Source of the DNA: Soonwooa sp. | Lineage (GTDB): Bacteria > Bacteroidota > Bacteroidia > Flavobacteriales > Weeksellaceae | Assembly: GCF_030151385.1 (NCBI RefSeq) | Contig: NZ_JASLDS010000063.1 | Span: 1-23,383 of the forward strand | Reading direction: 5' to 3' | Length of the DNA stretch: 23,383 bases | Part shown: piece by piece, positions 14,493-23,265 of the stretch | How the letters are laid out: every line of letters starts with the position of its first letter | Position numbering within the stretch: position 1 is the stretch's first letter | Notes under the pieces: generated by a model | What the model was told of the DNA's origin: nothing | What the model saw: the letters and a program-made list of their open reading frames with translations, nothing else | The model's database searches: none | Translations under genes and position numbers: made by a program

Positions 14493-17174
14493 ATGGAACG
14501 CACGTATAAAGTTTTAGGAATGACTTGCTCTGGTTGTCAAGGCAAAATTACTGAAGCGTTAAATAATATAGAGGAAATCCACGCTCATGTTAACTTAGAA
14601 AAAAGTGAAGCAATAATTCATGGTAATCGTGAAGTCAGCTTAGAAGAACTTAATGAAGCACTTTCGCAAGCTGGAAACTACAAATTGCAAGACCCAAATG
14701 TGGTAGATAATACTTTTGTGAAACCGCAAGACAGAGTTTCGCCGTCGTCGGTTTATTATTGTCCAATGGAATGTGAAGGCGACAAAGTTTATTTTACCCA
14801 AGGTGAAAGATGTCCTGTTTGTAAAATGTATTTGGTGCCGATTGAGAAAAAGAATAAAGTAAAAAGTGAAAAGAGCCAAGAGTCAAAACATCATCACCAT
14901 GCTCATCCAACAACCGACAACCAACAACCGTCAACCAACCAAGATAACGCAGGAAAATATTTTTGTCCGATGTATTGCGAAGGCGACAAGGTTTACGATT
15001 CCAATGTTGGTTGTCCCGTTTGTGGAATGGACTTGGTGAAATATCCCGAAAAGAAAAAAGTGCAATACACTTGTCCGATGCACCCAGAAATTATCCAAGA
15101 CACGCCAGGCGATTGTCCGATTTGCGGAATGGATTTGGTGAAAATGCCCGACAAAAGTGATGATGAAGAGGATGAAACTTACAATATTTTAAAGAAAAAA
15201 TTCTGGATTTCGTTAGCGTTTACGCTTCCTGTTTTCATTTTGTCGATGGGCGGAATGTGGTTTAATTTTCCATTCTCGCACGAAATTCAGGCTTATATAG
15301 AATTGGCGCTGACTATTCCGGTTTTGTTTTATTCGGGATGGTTTTTAATAAAAAGAGGTTGGGTTTCCTTTAAAACTTGGAACCTCAATATGTTCAGTTT
15401 GATTGCTTTGGGCGTTGCAGCAGCATTTTTGTTCAGCCTTTTTGCTATGTTTTTTCCAAATATGATTCCGCACGAAATTCGTGGTCATGGTGGTGATATT
15501 CCGCTTTATTTTGAGGCGGTTTGCGTGATTTTGACCTTGGTGATTCTCGGTCAATGGATGGAAGCTGCTGCTCATAAAAAAACAGGAAAAGCCATTCAAG
15601 AATTAATGAATCTTTCGCCTGATGAAGCCACTTTGGTGGAAGGAAATACTGAACGTAAAATTACTTTGGATGAAGTAAAAATTGGAGACATTTTAAAAGT
15701 AAAACCTGGCGAAAAAATTCCAGTTGATGGTAAAATTATTGAGGGAAATTCGTCTATTGATGAATCGATGATTACGGGAGAACCGATTCCTGTTGAGAAA
15801 TCTGAAAACGATAAAGTAACTTCTGGAACCATCAATGGAAATCAGGTTTTCTTGATGAAAGCCGAAAAAGTTGGTGATGAAACTTTACTATCACAAATCA
15901 TCAAAATGGTCAATGAAGCAAGCCGAAGCCGTGCCCCAATTCAGAAGCTGACGGACAAAGTTTCAAAAGTTTTTGTGCCTGTTGTGATTTTAATAGCTGT
16001 TTTAACATTTATTTTATGGCAATTCTTCGGTCCTGAAGGTCAAAAAACATTATTTGCTTTTGTGAATGCTGTTGCGGTTTTAATTGTAGCTTGTCCGTGT
16101 GCTCTTGGTTTAGCAACGCCAATGTCATTAATGGTTGGAATTGGAAAAGGTGCGAAAAACGGAATTTTAATTAAAAATGCCGAAGCGCTTGAACAAATGA
16201 ATAAAGTAAATGTTTTAATTACCGATAAAACAGGAACTTTAACAGAAGGAAAGCCGTCTTTGGAGCATATTGAAACGGTAAATAATGCAGATTCAAACAA
16301 GATTTTGCAAGTTGCCGCTTCTTTAAATCAAAATTCGGAACATCCACTTTCTAATGCTGTATTAAAGAAAACAAAAGAGCAAAACATTGCTTTTGAAAAA
16401 GTAGAAAACTTTGAAAACGTTTCTGGTAAAGGTGTTCAAGGGAACATTAATGGAAAGAAAACTTATTTAGGAAACGAAAATCTTTTGACATCAAACGGAA
16501 TTATCATTCCCGAAAGTTTAAAACAAAAAGCAACCGAAGTTCAGTCAAAAGCGCATACCATTTCTTATGTCGCAGAAGGAAACGAGGTTTTAGGCTTTGT
16601 GAGTTTTACAGATAAAATTAAAAAAACCTCTAAAAAAGCCGTTGAGTTTTTACTAAAAGAAGGCGTTGACGTTATGATGATGACTGGCGACAACGAACAT
16701 ACTGCAAAAGCCGTCGCAGACGAACTTGGAATAAAACATTACAAAGCAAATTGTCTTCCTCAAGATAAATTGAATGAAGTTAAAAAATTGCAATCCGAAG
16801 GGAAAATTGTTGCCATGACCGGTGACGGGATTAACGACGCGCCTGCTCTTGCACAATCCAACGTAGGAATTGCAATGGGAACTGGAACCGACGTTGCGAT
16901 TGAAAGTGCCGAAATGACTTTGCTAAAAGGCGATATTTTGGGCGTTGCAAAAGCAAAAATGCTAAGTGAAAAGCTTTTGAAAAACATCAAGGAAAATCTA
17001 TTCTTTGCATTTATTTACAATGTTTTAGGAATACCATTAGCAGCAGGTTTGCTCTACCCTTTCTTCGGAATCTTGTTGTCACCGATGATTGCAGCTGCAG
17101 CAATGAGTTTTAGTTCACTTTCTGTAATTTTAAATTCGTTGAGGTTGAATGCGGTGGATTTGGAAGTCAAATAA
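14493..17174 (+). CDS. copA: Copper-type P1B ATPase with HMA domain and three cysteine-rich metal-binding modules
   Basis: 893 aa. An HMA domain leads (GMTCSGC, residues 9-15). Then come three short heavy-metal-binding modules: 90-113 (YCPMECEG...CPVCKMYL), 158-182 (FCPMYCEG...CPVCGMDL) and 194-215 (TCPMHPEI...CPICGMDL). A His-rich linker (about 133-138, HHHHAH) lies between the first two. The P-type core follows, with the CPC metal motif at 534-536 (ACPCALGLATP), phosphorylation site D578 (DKTGTLTEG) and GDGINDAP at 777-784. CPC and the HMA domain point to Cu(I) export (P1B-1). The first module ends KMYL rather than GMDL, so it is partly degenerate. The gene follows the CxxC-AraC regulator. 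Export of copper is family knowledge; silver or other metals are also possible. Confidence 0.92.
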   Translation: MERTYKVLGMTCSGCQGKITEALNNIEEIHAHVNLEKSEAIIHGNREVSLEELNEALSQAGNYKLQDPNVVDNTFVKPQDRVSPSSVYYCPMECEGDKVYFTQGERCPVCKMYLVPIEKKNKVKSEKSQESKHHHHAHPTTDNQQPSTNQDNAGKYFCPMYCEGDKVYDSNVGCPVCGMDLVKYPEKKKVQYTCPMHPEIIQDTPGDCPICGMDLVKMPDKSDDEEDETYNILKKKFWISLAFTLPVFILSMGGMWFNFPFSHEIQAYIELALTIPVLFYSGWFLIKRGWVSFKTWNLNMFSLIALGVAAAFLFSLFAMFFPNMIPHEIRGHGGDIPLYFEAVCVILTLVILGQWMEAAAHKKTGKAIQELMNLSPDEATLVEGNTERKITLDEVKIGDILKVKPGEKIPVDGKIIEGNSSIDESMITGEPIPVEKSENDKVTSGTINGNQVFLMKAEKVGDETLLSQIIKMVNEASRSRAPIQKLTDKVSKVFVPVVILIAVLTFILWQFFGPEGQKTLFAFVNAVAVLIVACPCALGLATPMSLMVGIGKGAKNGILIKNAEALEQMNKVNVLITDKTGTLTEGKPSLEHIETVNNADSNKILQVAASLNQNSEHPLSNAVLKKTKEQNIAFEKVENFENVSGKGVQGNINGKKTYLGNENLLTSNGIIIPESLKQKATEVQSKAHTISYVAEGNEVLGFVSFTDKIKKTSKKAVEFLLKEGVDVMMMTGDNEHTAKAVADELGIKHYKANCLPQDKLNEVKKLQSEGKIVAMTGDGINDAPALAQSNVGIAMGTGTDVAIESAEMTLLKGDILGVAKAKMLSEKLLKNIKENLFFAFIYNVLGIPLAAGLLYPFFGILLSPMIAAAAMSFSSLSVILNSLRLNAVDLEVK

Positions 17175-17194
17175 AAAGTTAAAGCATTATTAAA

Positions 17195-17226
17195 GAAAAA
17201 CTTGTTGATATTCTCAGCAAGTTTTT
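17195..17226. terminator. Bidirectional-looking terminator after copA
   Basis: GAAAAACTTGTTGA (17195-17208) pairs with TCAGCAAGTTTTTC (17213-17226), loop of 4 nt, with one T-G pair. T-rich on the plus side, it closes copA 20 bp after the stop codon. Confidence 0.75.
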
Positions 17227-17254
17227 CTATTTTTAAGCAAATGAAAATCTTGAT

Positions 17255-17947
17255 ATGAAAAAGAAACTTGTGGTTTTATCGGGTGCTGGGATTAGTGCAG
17301 AAAGCGGAATTTCGACTTTTAGAGATTCGGATGGTTTGTGGGAAAATCACAGAATTGAAGATGTGGCTTCGCCCGAAGGTTTTGAAAGAGACCCCGAAAT
17401 GGTTCTTAATTTTTACAACCTTAGACGTCGCCAACTAAAAGAAGTAAAACCTAATATTGCGCACGAAATTTTAGCAGATCTCGAAAAAGATTTTGATGTT
17501 TATATTATCACGCAAAATGTCGACGATTTGCATGAGCGCGCAGGTTCTACAAAGGTGACGCATCTTCACGGCGAACTTCGCAAAGTGCGTCCAGTTAATT
17601 CGGAAGACGATGCCATCCTCTGGGAAGACGACCTCAATCTGGGTGATTTGGACGAAAATGGTGTACAATTACGACCTCACATTGTTTGGTTTGGCGAGAT
17701 GGTTCCAGAAATGCAAAATGCCGCCGAAATTGCTTCCAACGCAGATTTATTTTTGGTTATCGGAACGTCTATGCAAGTTTATCCCGCTGCTGGACTTATT
17801 TCGTATGTGTCTAGTGGAAGCGAAATATTCTATATCGATCCCAATCTAGATCCTTACGAATACACAAAATCTGAAAATGCTTTAAAAATGAAAGCAACCG
17901 AAGGTATGCAAAAGCTTAAGGAGATTCTTAACTCGAAATTTTTGTAG
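17255..17947 (+). CDS. cobB: Sir2-family NAD-dependent protein deacylase (class III-like)
   Basis: 230 aa. The Rossmann-type start GAGISAESGISTFRDSDGLW (10-29) binds NAD. QNVDDLHERAG begins at residue 87, and the catalytic His is H105 in 'THLHGE'. Y54 and R57 (FYNLRRRQ) give the YxxR signature that marks class III sirtuins, which remove succinyl and malonyl groups as well as acetyl. The small zinc ribbon is missing: no cysteine is found between about 108 and 150, so the zinc-binding module is lost or replaced. A '...IVWFGEMVP' segment and 'VIGTSMQVYPAAGL' complete the core. It catalyses removal of lysine acyl groups using NAD. No operon partner is evident. Confidence 0.92.
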   Translation: MKKKLVVLSGAGISAESGISTFRDSDGLWENHRIEDVASPEGFERDPEMVLNFYNLRRRQLKEVKPNIAHEILADLEKDFDVYIITQNVDDLHERAGSTKVTHLHGELRKVRPVNSEDDAILWEDDLNLGDLDENGVQLRPHIVWFGEMVPEMQNAAEIASNADLFLVIGTSMQVYPAAGLISYVSSGSEIFYIDPNLDPYEYTKSENALKMKATEGMQKLKEILNSKFL

Positions 17948-18034
17948 GTTTTTACATTATTAAAATCATATTAGTTTGAATATTTTCAATGGTTTTAGAT
18001 TAATTATTGAAGATAAAAGTCTTTAAGAATATCC

Positions 18035-18076
18035 AAAAGTGTTAAAGTTTTTCTCAATCAAAACTTTAACACTTTT
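18035..18076. terminator. Perfect 17-bp hairpin terminator
   Basis: AAAAGTGTTAAAGTTTT (18035-18051) and AAAACTTTAACACTTTT (18060-18076) pair perfectly around an 8-nt loop. T-rich ends on both strands suggest it works in either direction. It separates the sirtuin and deacetylase genes (gap of 220 bp, otherwise featureless AT-rich DNA). Confidence 0.8.
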
Positions 18077-18167
18077 ATTTTCGAAAAAGAAAAAATTCGG
18101 CATCACATTTGATGGAATTAAAATAGAAAAAATTAACATTTCTTTAACTTAATTCCTTTCAAATTTT

Positions 18168-19043
18168 ATGAAAACATTTTTTGGAGAAAAGCTTAAAAAA
18201 TCGGCTTTTCTTGGGACGCTTGCATTAATTTCGGCAACGTCATTTCTTTTGGTTGGTTGTGATAAAACGACAGAACACATTGACTCCAAAACCAGTGAGC
18301 AACCACAAAAGAAACCCGTCTCAAAGAATGTTACAACCTCGGAAAATCTTGAGGATACAACTCCTGATGGAAAGCGAATTATCTATTTAACTTTTGATGA
18401 TGGTCCCAATCGTGGCACCGAAAATCTATTGAAAATTTTGCATAAAAGAAATGTTGTTGCAACAGCTTTCGTTGTGGGAAAACATGTTAATGGAAGTACA
18501 AAGCAAAAGAAAAATTTCGCAGAATTACAGAAAGATTCTTTAATAGAAATTGCGAACCATAGCTTTAGTCATGCTAGCAATCATTATTTAGATTTTTATA
18601 AAAACCCAGAAAAAGTGGTCGCAGATTTTGATTCAGCAAATGCAATTCTTGGCTTGAATAACAAAATTGCGAGAACGCCAGGACGTAATATTTGGCGCCT
18701 TAATGATGTTAATGTAACCGATATTGCCAGTTCTAAAAATGCTGCAAATCAACTACAGGCTGCCGGTTACAAATTAGTTGGCTGGGATCTCGAATGGCGT
18801 CCAACACCTAAAATGTCATTAAAGGGAAATCACCAGCAAATGATGAAAAAAGTGGATAGTATTTTCTATAACGATTTAGAAAAAACCTCTAAACATTTGG
18901 TATTTTTGACACATGATCAATATTTGGTTGACGACGAATCTCTTGCAGAATTGGATGCTTTTATCAATGTACTGCAACAAAGTAATCGCTTCGAATTCCG
19001 AAAGATTTCTGAGTATCCAAAAATCAATGAGATTTTGAATTAA
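18168..19043 (+). CDS. Polysaccharide deacetylase (NodB-like) lipoprotein
   Basis: 291 aa. The lipobox FLLVGC gives C31 as the acylated residue. After a Ser/Thr/Lys-rich linker (about 32-68) comes the NodB fold. Motif 1 is TFDDGP (D77/D78), motif 2 HSFSH (H131, H135), motif 3 RTPGR (169-173), and later 'GWDLEW' and 'LTHD' match motifs 4 and 5. These are the metal-binding and catalytic residues of carbohydrate esterase family 4, which remove acetyl groups from peptidoglycan, chitin or other sugars. The protein would sit on the outer or inner membrane. The exact substrate is not shown. It is monocistronic between two strong hairpins. Confidence 0.9.
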   Translation: MKTFFGEKLKKSAFLGTLALISATSFLLVGCDKTTEHIDSKTSEQPQKKPVSKNVTTSENLEDTTPDGKRIIYLTFDDGPNRGTENLLKILHKRNVVATAFVVGKHVNGSTKQKKNFAELQKDSLIEIANHSFSHASNHYLDFYKNPEKVVADFDSANAILGLNNKIARTPGRNIWRLNDVNVTDIASSKNAANQLQAAGYKLVGWDLEWRPTPKMSLKGNHQQMMKKVDSIFYNDLEKTSKHLVFLTHDQYLVDDESLAELDAFINVLQQSNRFEFRKISEYPKINEILN

Positions 19044-19062
19044 AAAAAATTCAAGAACTTAT

Positions 19063-19098
19063 AAAATCCGTTTTAGTTATTGCTGAAACGGATTTTTA
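19063..19098 (+). terminator. Terminator after the deacetylase gene
   Basis: AAAATCCGTTT (19063-19073) pairs with AAACGGATTTT (19086-19096) over 12 nt, ending in T residues. Confidence 0.75.
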
Positions 19099-19154
19099 TT
19101 TTGTAAAAAAATCTTTGTAACCAAATAAGCAAAGTTGCGTCTAATTAAAATAAA

Positions 19155-20636
19155 ATGGACTTTGATTTTAATACAATCAAAAAGTATTTTAAATATAAAT
19201 CTAAACTCGGTCAATATTTCCAAGTTATTTCTGACGAAACAGCAGAGGACTTGAACTTGGATTTGGTATTCCTAAAGCTTGACAAAAACATTTCAAAAAT
19301 TGGTCAACAATTCTTCTATTCAAAACTTCGAATCATTGAGCAAGAAAAAGATAAAAGTTTAGAAAAGTACATCGAATTCTTCAACACTCAAGATTCTAAA
19401 AAAGTTGAAAAAGACCTTGAAAAGCTCAATAAAGAAAAAGACTACGAAATTATTGATCTCATCGAAAATGATATTTTTATCAATCAAAAAATATTGAATT
19501 ATGCCAAACTTTCGATTGGTTTCTTGATTGTCATTTTAATTTGTGGATGCTTTGTCAAACAGTGTTTAGCACTACTCTTTCCTCTTTTTTTGTTAAATGC
19601 CTACCATCATTATTCCAACAAAAGTTATGTTGAGTTTTACAATTCAATTATTTCGAGGCTTCATACAATGCTTGTGGTTGCGAAAAATATTGGTAAAACT
19701 GAAACTTTTGCTAACGATTATAAAAGCATAAAACTTAAAAAATTAGAAAACTCTTTTTGGTCCAGTCATCTAACAGAACAATTGGCTAAAAACGAGTTCT
19801 TGATTGTTTTTTGGGCGATTTTGGAATTATGCAGAATTATGTTTAATCTCGAAATATTCGGTTTTGCAAGAAAGGCGAAAATACTTAACACTTCAAAAAA
19901 TGAACTTCTGCAAGTCTTTGAATTTGTTGGTAAAATAGACACAGCCAATACAATTGCAAAGATTAGAAAAGATTTTACGACCACAGAACCCAAGTTTTCT
20001 AGCATTAAGAAATTGGAAGTAAAAAACATTTATCATCCATTAATTGATAATTGTGTTAAAAATGATTTGACTTTAGAAAATAGCAGTATTGTTTTGACAG
20101 GCTCCAATATGTCTGGTAAAACTTCCTTTATGCGTGTGGTTGCCGTTAACGCGCTTTTTGCACAGTCATTTGGTTTTTGTTTTGCCGATTATTATTCAGC
20201 GCCATTTATGAAGATTTTGACATCAATTTCTGTTCAAGATGATATTAATGACAGCAAAAGTTATTACTTGGAAGAAGTTTTAAGAATAAAAGAATTCTTG
20301 GAAGAATCGACGGATTACAAATTGATATTAATCGACGAAATCTTTAAAGGAACCAATACCAAAGAAAGAATTGCTATAAGCAAATCTGTTTTAAACACAC
20401 TTAATTCCAGCAAAAATATTGTTTTTATCACAACGCATGATTTAGAGATTGCGACTTTTCTGGAACAACATAACTATCAACTTTACTACTTTTCCGAAAG
20501 TTTGGATTCCGAAACAATAAAATTTACTTATAAAATAAATTCCGGAATTAATACCAAAACCAATGCAATCCGAATTTTGGAAATGTACGATTATCCTCAA
20601 GCTATAGTTTCCGAAGCTTACAAACTGCTAGATTAA
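19155..20636 (+). CDS. Membrane-associated MutS-like ATPase
   Basis: 493 aa. The C-terminal half is a MutS-type ATPase: Walker A GSNMSGKTS (316-324), then 'ISVQDDINDSKSYYLEEV' (the MutS signature region), Walker B LILIDEI (D394, E395), 'FKGTNTKERI' and 'FITTHD'. The N-terminal mismatch-recognition domains of MutS1 are absent. Instead there is a core-like helical region and, at about 119-150, a hydrophobic hairpin (LSIGFLIVILICGCF plus LALLFPLFLLNAY) predicted to span the membrane. Such membrane MutS homologues are widespread in Bacteroidota and are not mismatch-repair proteins; their role is unknown. It precedes the Crp/Fnr-like gene by 49 bp. Confidence 0.85.
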   Translation: MDFDFNTIKKYFKYKSKLGQYFQVISDETAEDLNLDLVFLKLDKNISKIGQQFFYSKLRIIEQEKDKSLEKYIEFFNTQDSKKVEKDLEKLNKEKDYEIIDLIENDIFINQKILNYAKLSIGFLIVILICGCFVKQCLALLFPLFLLNAYHHYSNKSYVEFYNSIISRLHTMLVVAKNIGKTETFANDYKSIKLKKLENSFWSSHLTEQLAKNEFLIVFWAILELCRIMFNLEIFGFARKAKILNTSKNELLQVFEFVGKIDTANTIAKIRKDFTTTEPKFSSIKKLEVKNIYHPLIDNCVKNDLTLENSSIVLTGSNMSGKTSFMRVVAVNALFAQSFGFCFADYYSAPFMKILTSISVQDDINDSKSYYLEEVLRIKEFLEESTDYKLILIDEIFKGTNTKERIAISKSVLNTLNSSKNIVFITTHDLEIATFLEQHNYQLYYFSESLDSETIKFTYKINSGINTKTNAIRILEMYDYPQAIVSEAYKLLD

Positions 20637-20685
20637 AATTTTGTCTAATTTTAAAACAATTTTAAAAGCCGAATAAAACCAATCG

Positions 20686-21210
20686 ATGGACATTTTAGAT
20701 AAAATAATTTCTGCAAACATTTTCAAAAAAGAAATCATTTTGAAACGAAATGACTTTCTGAAAACTGAAAACAGCATTGATTCTAATATTTACTTTGTTA
20801 AAAACGGAAGTCTTAAAATTTCCATTTTTAATGAAGGTGAAGAACAAATTATTCGATTTGGTTATGATAACAATTTGATTGTTGCTTTGGATTCTTTTAT
20901 TTCTGAAAATAAGTCCGATTATGTTATTCAAGCGATTAAAAAATCAACAATTTTGGTTGCGGAGAAAAAGGATTTTATAGCTTTTGTTAATTCAAATCAG
21001 GAAAATCAAAATTTCTATATTCGGCTTTTAGAAGATTTGGTATTGCAACAACTAGAAAGAGAAAAAGACCTCCTACTCGATTCTCCAAAAGATAGATTTG
21101 ATCGTATTCTTGCAAGAAGTCCACAGCTTTTCCAATTGATTCCGAACAAATTGATTGCAAATTACCTCAGAATGAGTCCCGAAACCTTTTCGCGTTTGAA
21201 AAAATCTTGA
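20686..21210 (+). CDS. Crp/Fnr-family transcriptional regulator
   Basis: 174 aa. Residues ~15-115 fit the cyclic-nucleotide-binding beta barrel ('DSNIYFVKNGSLKISIF', 'EQIIRFGYDNNLIVALDSF'). The dimerisation helix 'YIRLLEDLVLQQLEREKDLLL' follows. The C-terminus 'DRFDRILARSPQLFQLIPNKLIANYLRMSPETFSRLKK' holds the HTH, ending right after the recognition helix without a long wing. This short form is frequent in Bacteroidota. The cAMP-contact residues of E. coli Crp are not conserved in what is visible, so the effector is unknown. It is 37-49 bp from both neighbours and may form an operon with the DinB-like gene. Confidence 0.85.
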   Translation: MDILDKIISANIFKKEIILKRNDFLKTENSIDSNIYFVKNGSLKISIFNEGEEQIIRFGYDNNLIVALDSFISENKSDYVIQAIKKSTILVAEKKDFIAFVNSNQENQNFYIRLLEDLVLQQLEREKDLLLDSPKDRFDRILARSPQLFQLIPNKLIANYLRMSPETFSRLKKS

Positions 21211-21259
21211 CTTCAATCAAGCTTTTTATCAGAGAAAATAACAAATTTTGAACAAAAAA

Positions 21260-21817
21260 ATGAAATTCAATTCGGAAGATTTACTTTCTCAACTTATTAC
21301 GCAAACTAAGAAAAACATCGCCTTTGTAGAAAGCCTACAATCTCTTTCTGACGAACAACTTAATAAGAGAATCAGTGAAAACTCTTGGAGCATTTTGGAA
21401 GTCGTTCAACATCTTAATCTTTACGCCAATTTTTACCATCAAGAAATTGAAACCAAAATGCAACAAAGCAATTTGCTAGCTTCCGAAAACTTTTCGTCTG
21501 GAATTTTGGGCAATTATTTTGCGAAAAGCATGCTACCAAAAGACAAACTCAACAAAATGAAAACACCAAAAGCGATGAATCCTATTTTCACGAATTTGGA
21601 CCGAAATATTTTAACCGTTTTCTCACAACATCAAAACCAACTTTTAAAACTTTTGGAAACAGCGAAAACCAAAGATCTATCGAAAATTAAAACCAATATT
21701 TCTTTGACACCGATAATTAAAATCCGATTGGGCGATACATTTCGATTTGTTGTTAATCATAATTTGAGACATATTAAGCAGATTGAAAGGATTTTAAATT
21801 CTAAAAAAATGCAATGA
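21260..21817 (+). CDS. DinB-like family protein
   Basis: The preferred start is the ATG at 21260 (185 aa); an upstream TTG at 21248 adds only MNKK. The four-helix DinB/YfiT pattern is present: LLSQLITQTKKNIAFVESL, then 'ENSWSILEVVQHLNLYANFY'. The likely metal ligands are H51, H167 and H171 (VNHNLRHIKQ), matching the H...HxxxH triad of this fold. Members use a bound metal and often a thiol cofactor for group-transfer or detoxification reactions; a specific reaction cannot be assigned. The gene follows the Crp/Fnr-like gene on the same strand and may be its target or partner, which is inference. Confidence 0.85.
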   Translation: MKFNSEDLLSQLITQTKKNIAFVESLQSLSDEQLNKRISENSWSILEVVQHLNLYANFYHQEIETKMQQSNLLASENFSSGILGNYFAKSMLPKDKLNKMKTPKAMNPIFTNLDRNILTVFSQHQNQLLKLLETAKTKDLSKIKTNISLTPIIKIRLGDTFRFVVNHNLRHIKQIERILNSKKMQ

Positions 21818-21942
21818 TTTTGTAGTTTAAAAATTTCATCATCACAAAATAAAATATTGATAAACGCTCAGCTTTCTAAACTATTTTTTTTTTAAATTAG
21901 AACATTGAGATTTATTTCTTTTATTTAAAACCAAAATTACTG

Positions 21943-22539
21943 ATGAAATTAACTTTTAAAATCTTTTTTTGTTTCACACTTTTAATCTTGTTTTCTTGTA
22001 GTAATGCTGATAATAAAGTCGAAAACAAATATGTAAAAATTGAAAAACTAGATGATTATCATGATATTACAGATTTAAAAAATGAAGAGGTTCTTAATTT
22101 GGTGAAATTCAGTGATTTCGGAAATAAGGAAACACAAGGCGGCTTACAAAGCATTTTTTCTATCGACAATGGACGATACAACGACTTGCAAACCAACGCT
22201 GAACTTGTTAAAAATTCCACACCAGAAAAGGCGCTGCGCGGTATACTAAAAAGTATTGAAGAAGAATGTGCTGATCCTACTTTTCCTTGGAAAAACTTCA
22301 AAATAGTAAGTGATGTAAAACCGATAGATTTTAAAACTTATAAAGCTGCTGTCGCAGAATATGAAGTCGATGAACACGTTGATTATCTGAATACCACAAT
22401 CAAAAAACGGGTTAAAAGATATTGCATATTTTTCAAAAACGATTTGTGGAATATCGTGCTTGCACCAACTAAACTTGAAGATTACAACAGCGAAATGAAG
22501 GATTTTGATAAGATGATGAGCACACTCGAAATAAAGTAA
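21943..22539 (+). CDS. Uncharacterised lipoprotein
   Basis: 198 aa. The signal peptide has lipobox LFSC with C19 as the lipid-bearing residue. The mature part is soluble, mixed alpha/beta and rich in charged residues; no known motif was recognised. A 'EECADPTFPWKNFKIV' segment and 'KKRVKRYCIFFKNDLWNIVLAP' are the most distinctive lines, with two cysteines (in EECAD and RYCIF) that might form a disulfide. It precedes another lipoprotein gene by 61 bp on the same strand. Function unknown. Confidence 0.7.
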   Translation: MKLTFKIFFCFTLLILFSCSNADNKVENKYVKIEKLDDYHDITDLKNEEVLNLVKFSDFGNKETQGGLQSIFSIDNGRYNDLQTNAELVKNSTPEKALRGILKSIEEECADPTFPWKNFKIVSDVKPIDFKTYKAAVAEYEVDEHVDYLNTTIKKRVKRYCIFFKNDLWNIVLAPTKLEDYNSEMKDFDKMMSTLEIK

Positions 22540-22600
22540 TTTTTGAAACTATCTAGCCGACTTTTACCTGACAATTCCAATTGCAAATTAGATAAACCAA

Positions 22601-23116
22601 ATGAAGAAAATTCTTTTAATATTAATATTGGCTGTTTTTACTTTAGGATGCAAATTCAAAAATGAAAAAGCATCACCTAAAGCTGAAACTACGACAACCA
22701 GCGTTCAGTTTTCAAAACAGCTTGGCTACGTTTCGGATTTTGAAAAAACTTTAACAGAAAAAGAAATTGAAGATTTGACAAAGAAGCTTTCTGATTACGA
22801 AAAACAGACGAGCAACCAAATTGCCATTGTTTCTATTTCTGATAACTTAACGGAAAATAATTTTGACCAATACGCAATCGATTTATCAAATCATTGGAAG
22901 ATCGGGACATCCGAAAATAATAATGGTCTAACAATTATCTATAGCAAAAAATTACGAAAAGTAAAAATCAGCACTGGAACAGGCGCCGAAAAGATTTTGA
23001 CCAATGAGATTTGCGAAAAAGTACTTAATGAAAAAATAATCCCCGAATTTAAAAACGGAAATTATTACCAAGGTCTCGATAATGCTGTTACAGAATTTAT
23101 TACAATGTGGAAATAA
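22601..23116 (+). CDS. TPM-domain lipoprotein
   Basis: 171 aa. The lipobox FTLGC gives C17. Residues ~37-165 form a TPM domain: 'GYVSDFEKTLTEKEIEDLTKKL', 'NQIAIVSISD', 'GLTIIYSKKLRKVKISTGTGAEKILT' and 'IIPEFKNGNYYQGLDNAV'. TPM proteins (YgcG-related; TLP18.3 in plants) are membrane-linked, with acid phosphatase activity reported for the plant relative. Most carry a C-terminal membrane or Gly-rich segment; here only the lipid anchor is present. A function in envelope maintenance is possible but unproven. Confidence 0.88.
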   Translation: MKKILLILILAVFTLGCKFKNEKASPKAETTTTSVQFSKQLGYVSDFEKTLTEKEIEDLTKKLSDYEKQTSNQIAIVSISDNLTENNFDQYAIDLSNHWKIGTSENNNGLTIIYSKKLRKVKISTGTGAEKILTNEICEKVLNEKIIPEFKNGNYYQGLDNAVTEFITMWK

Positions 23117-23265
23117 TTAATTTTTAGAAAATCGCTTTCAATAAACCAAACCTTTACTCAAAACTTAAAAAATCCAAATAATGTCTATGTCGTTATTTTT
23201 GCGTTATTTGCAAGCATAATTAAATTATTATTTCATTTTAAAGGATCAAGAACAAAACCTGGGGA
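23117..23265. other. Intergenic DNA with the presumed IS end
   Basis: Between the TPM gene and the transposase fragment there is AT-rich DNA. About 23181-23265 ('atgtctatgtcgttatttttg' onward) probably belongs to the IS non-coding end. No gene or terminator was seen. Confidence 0.35.
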
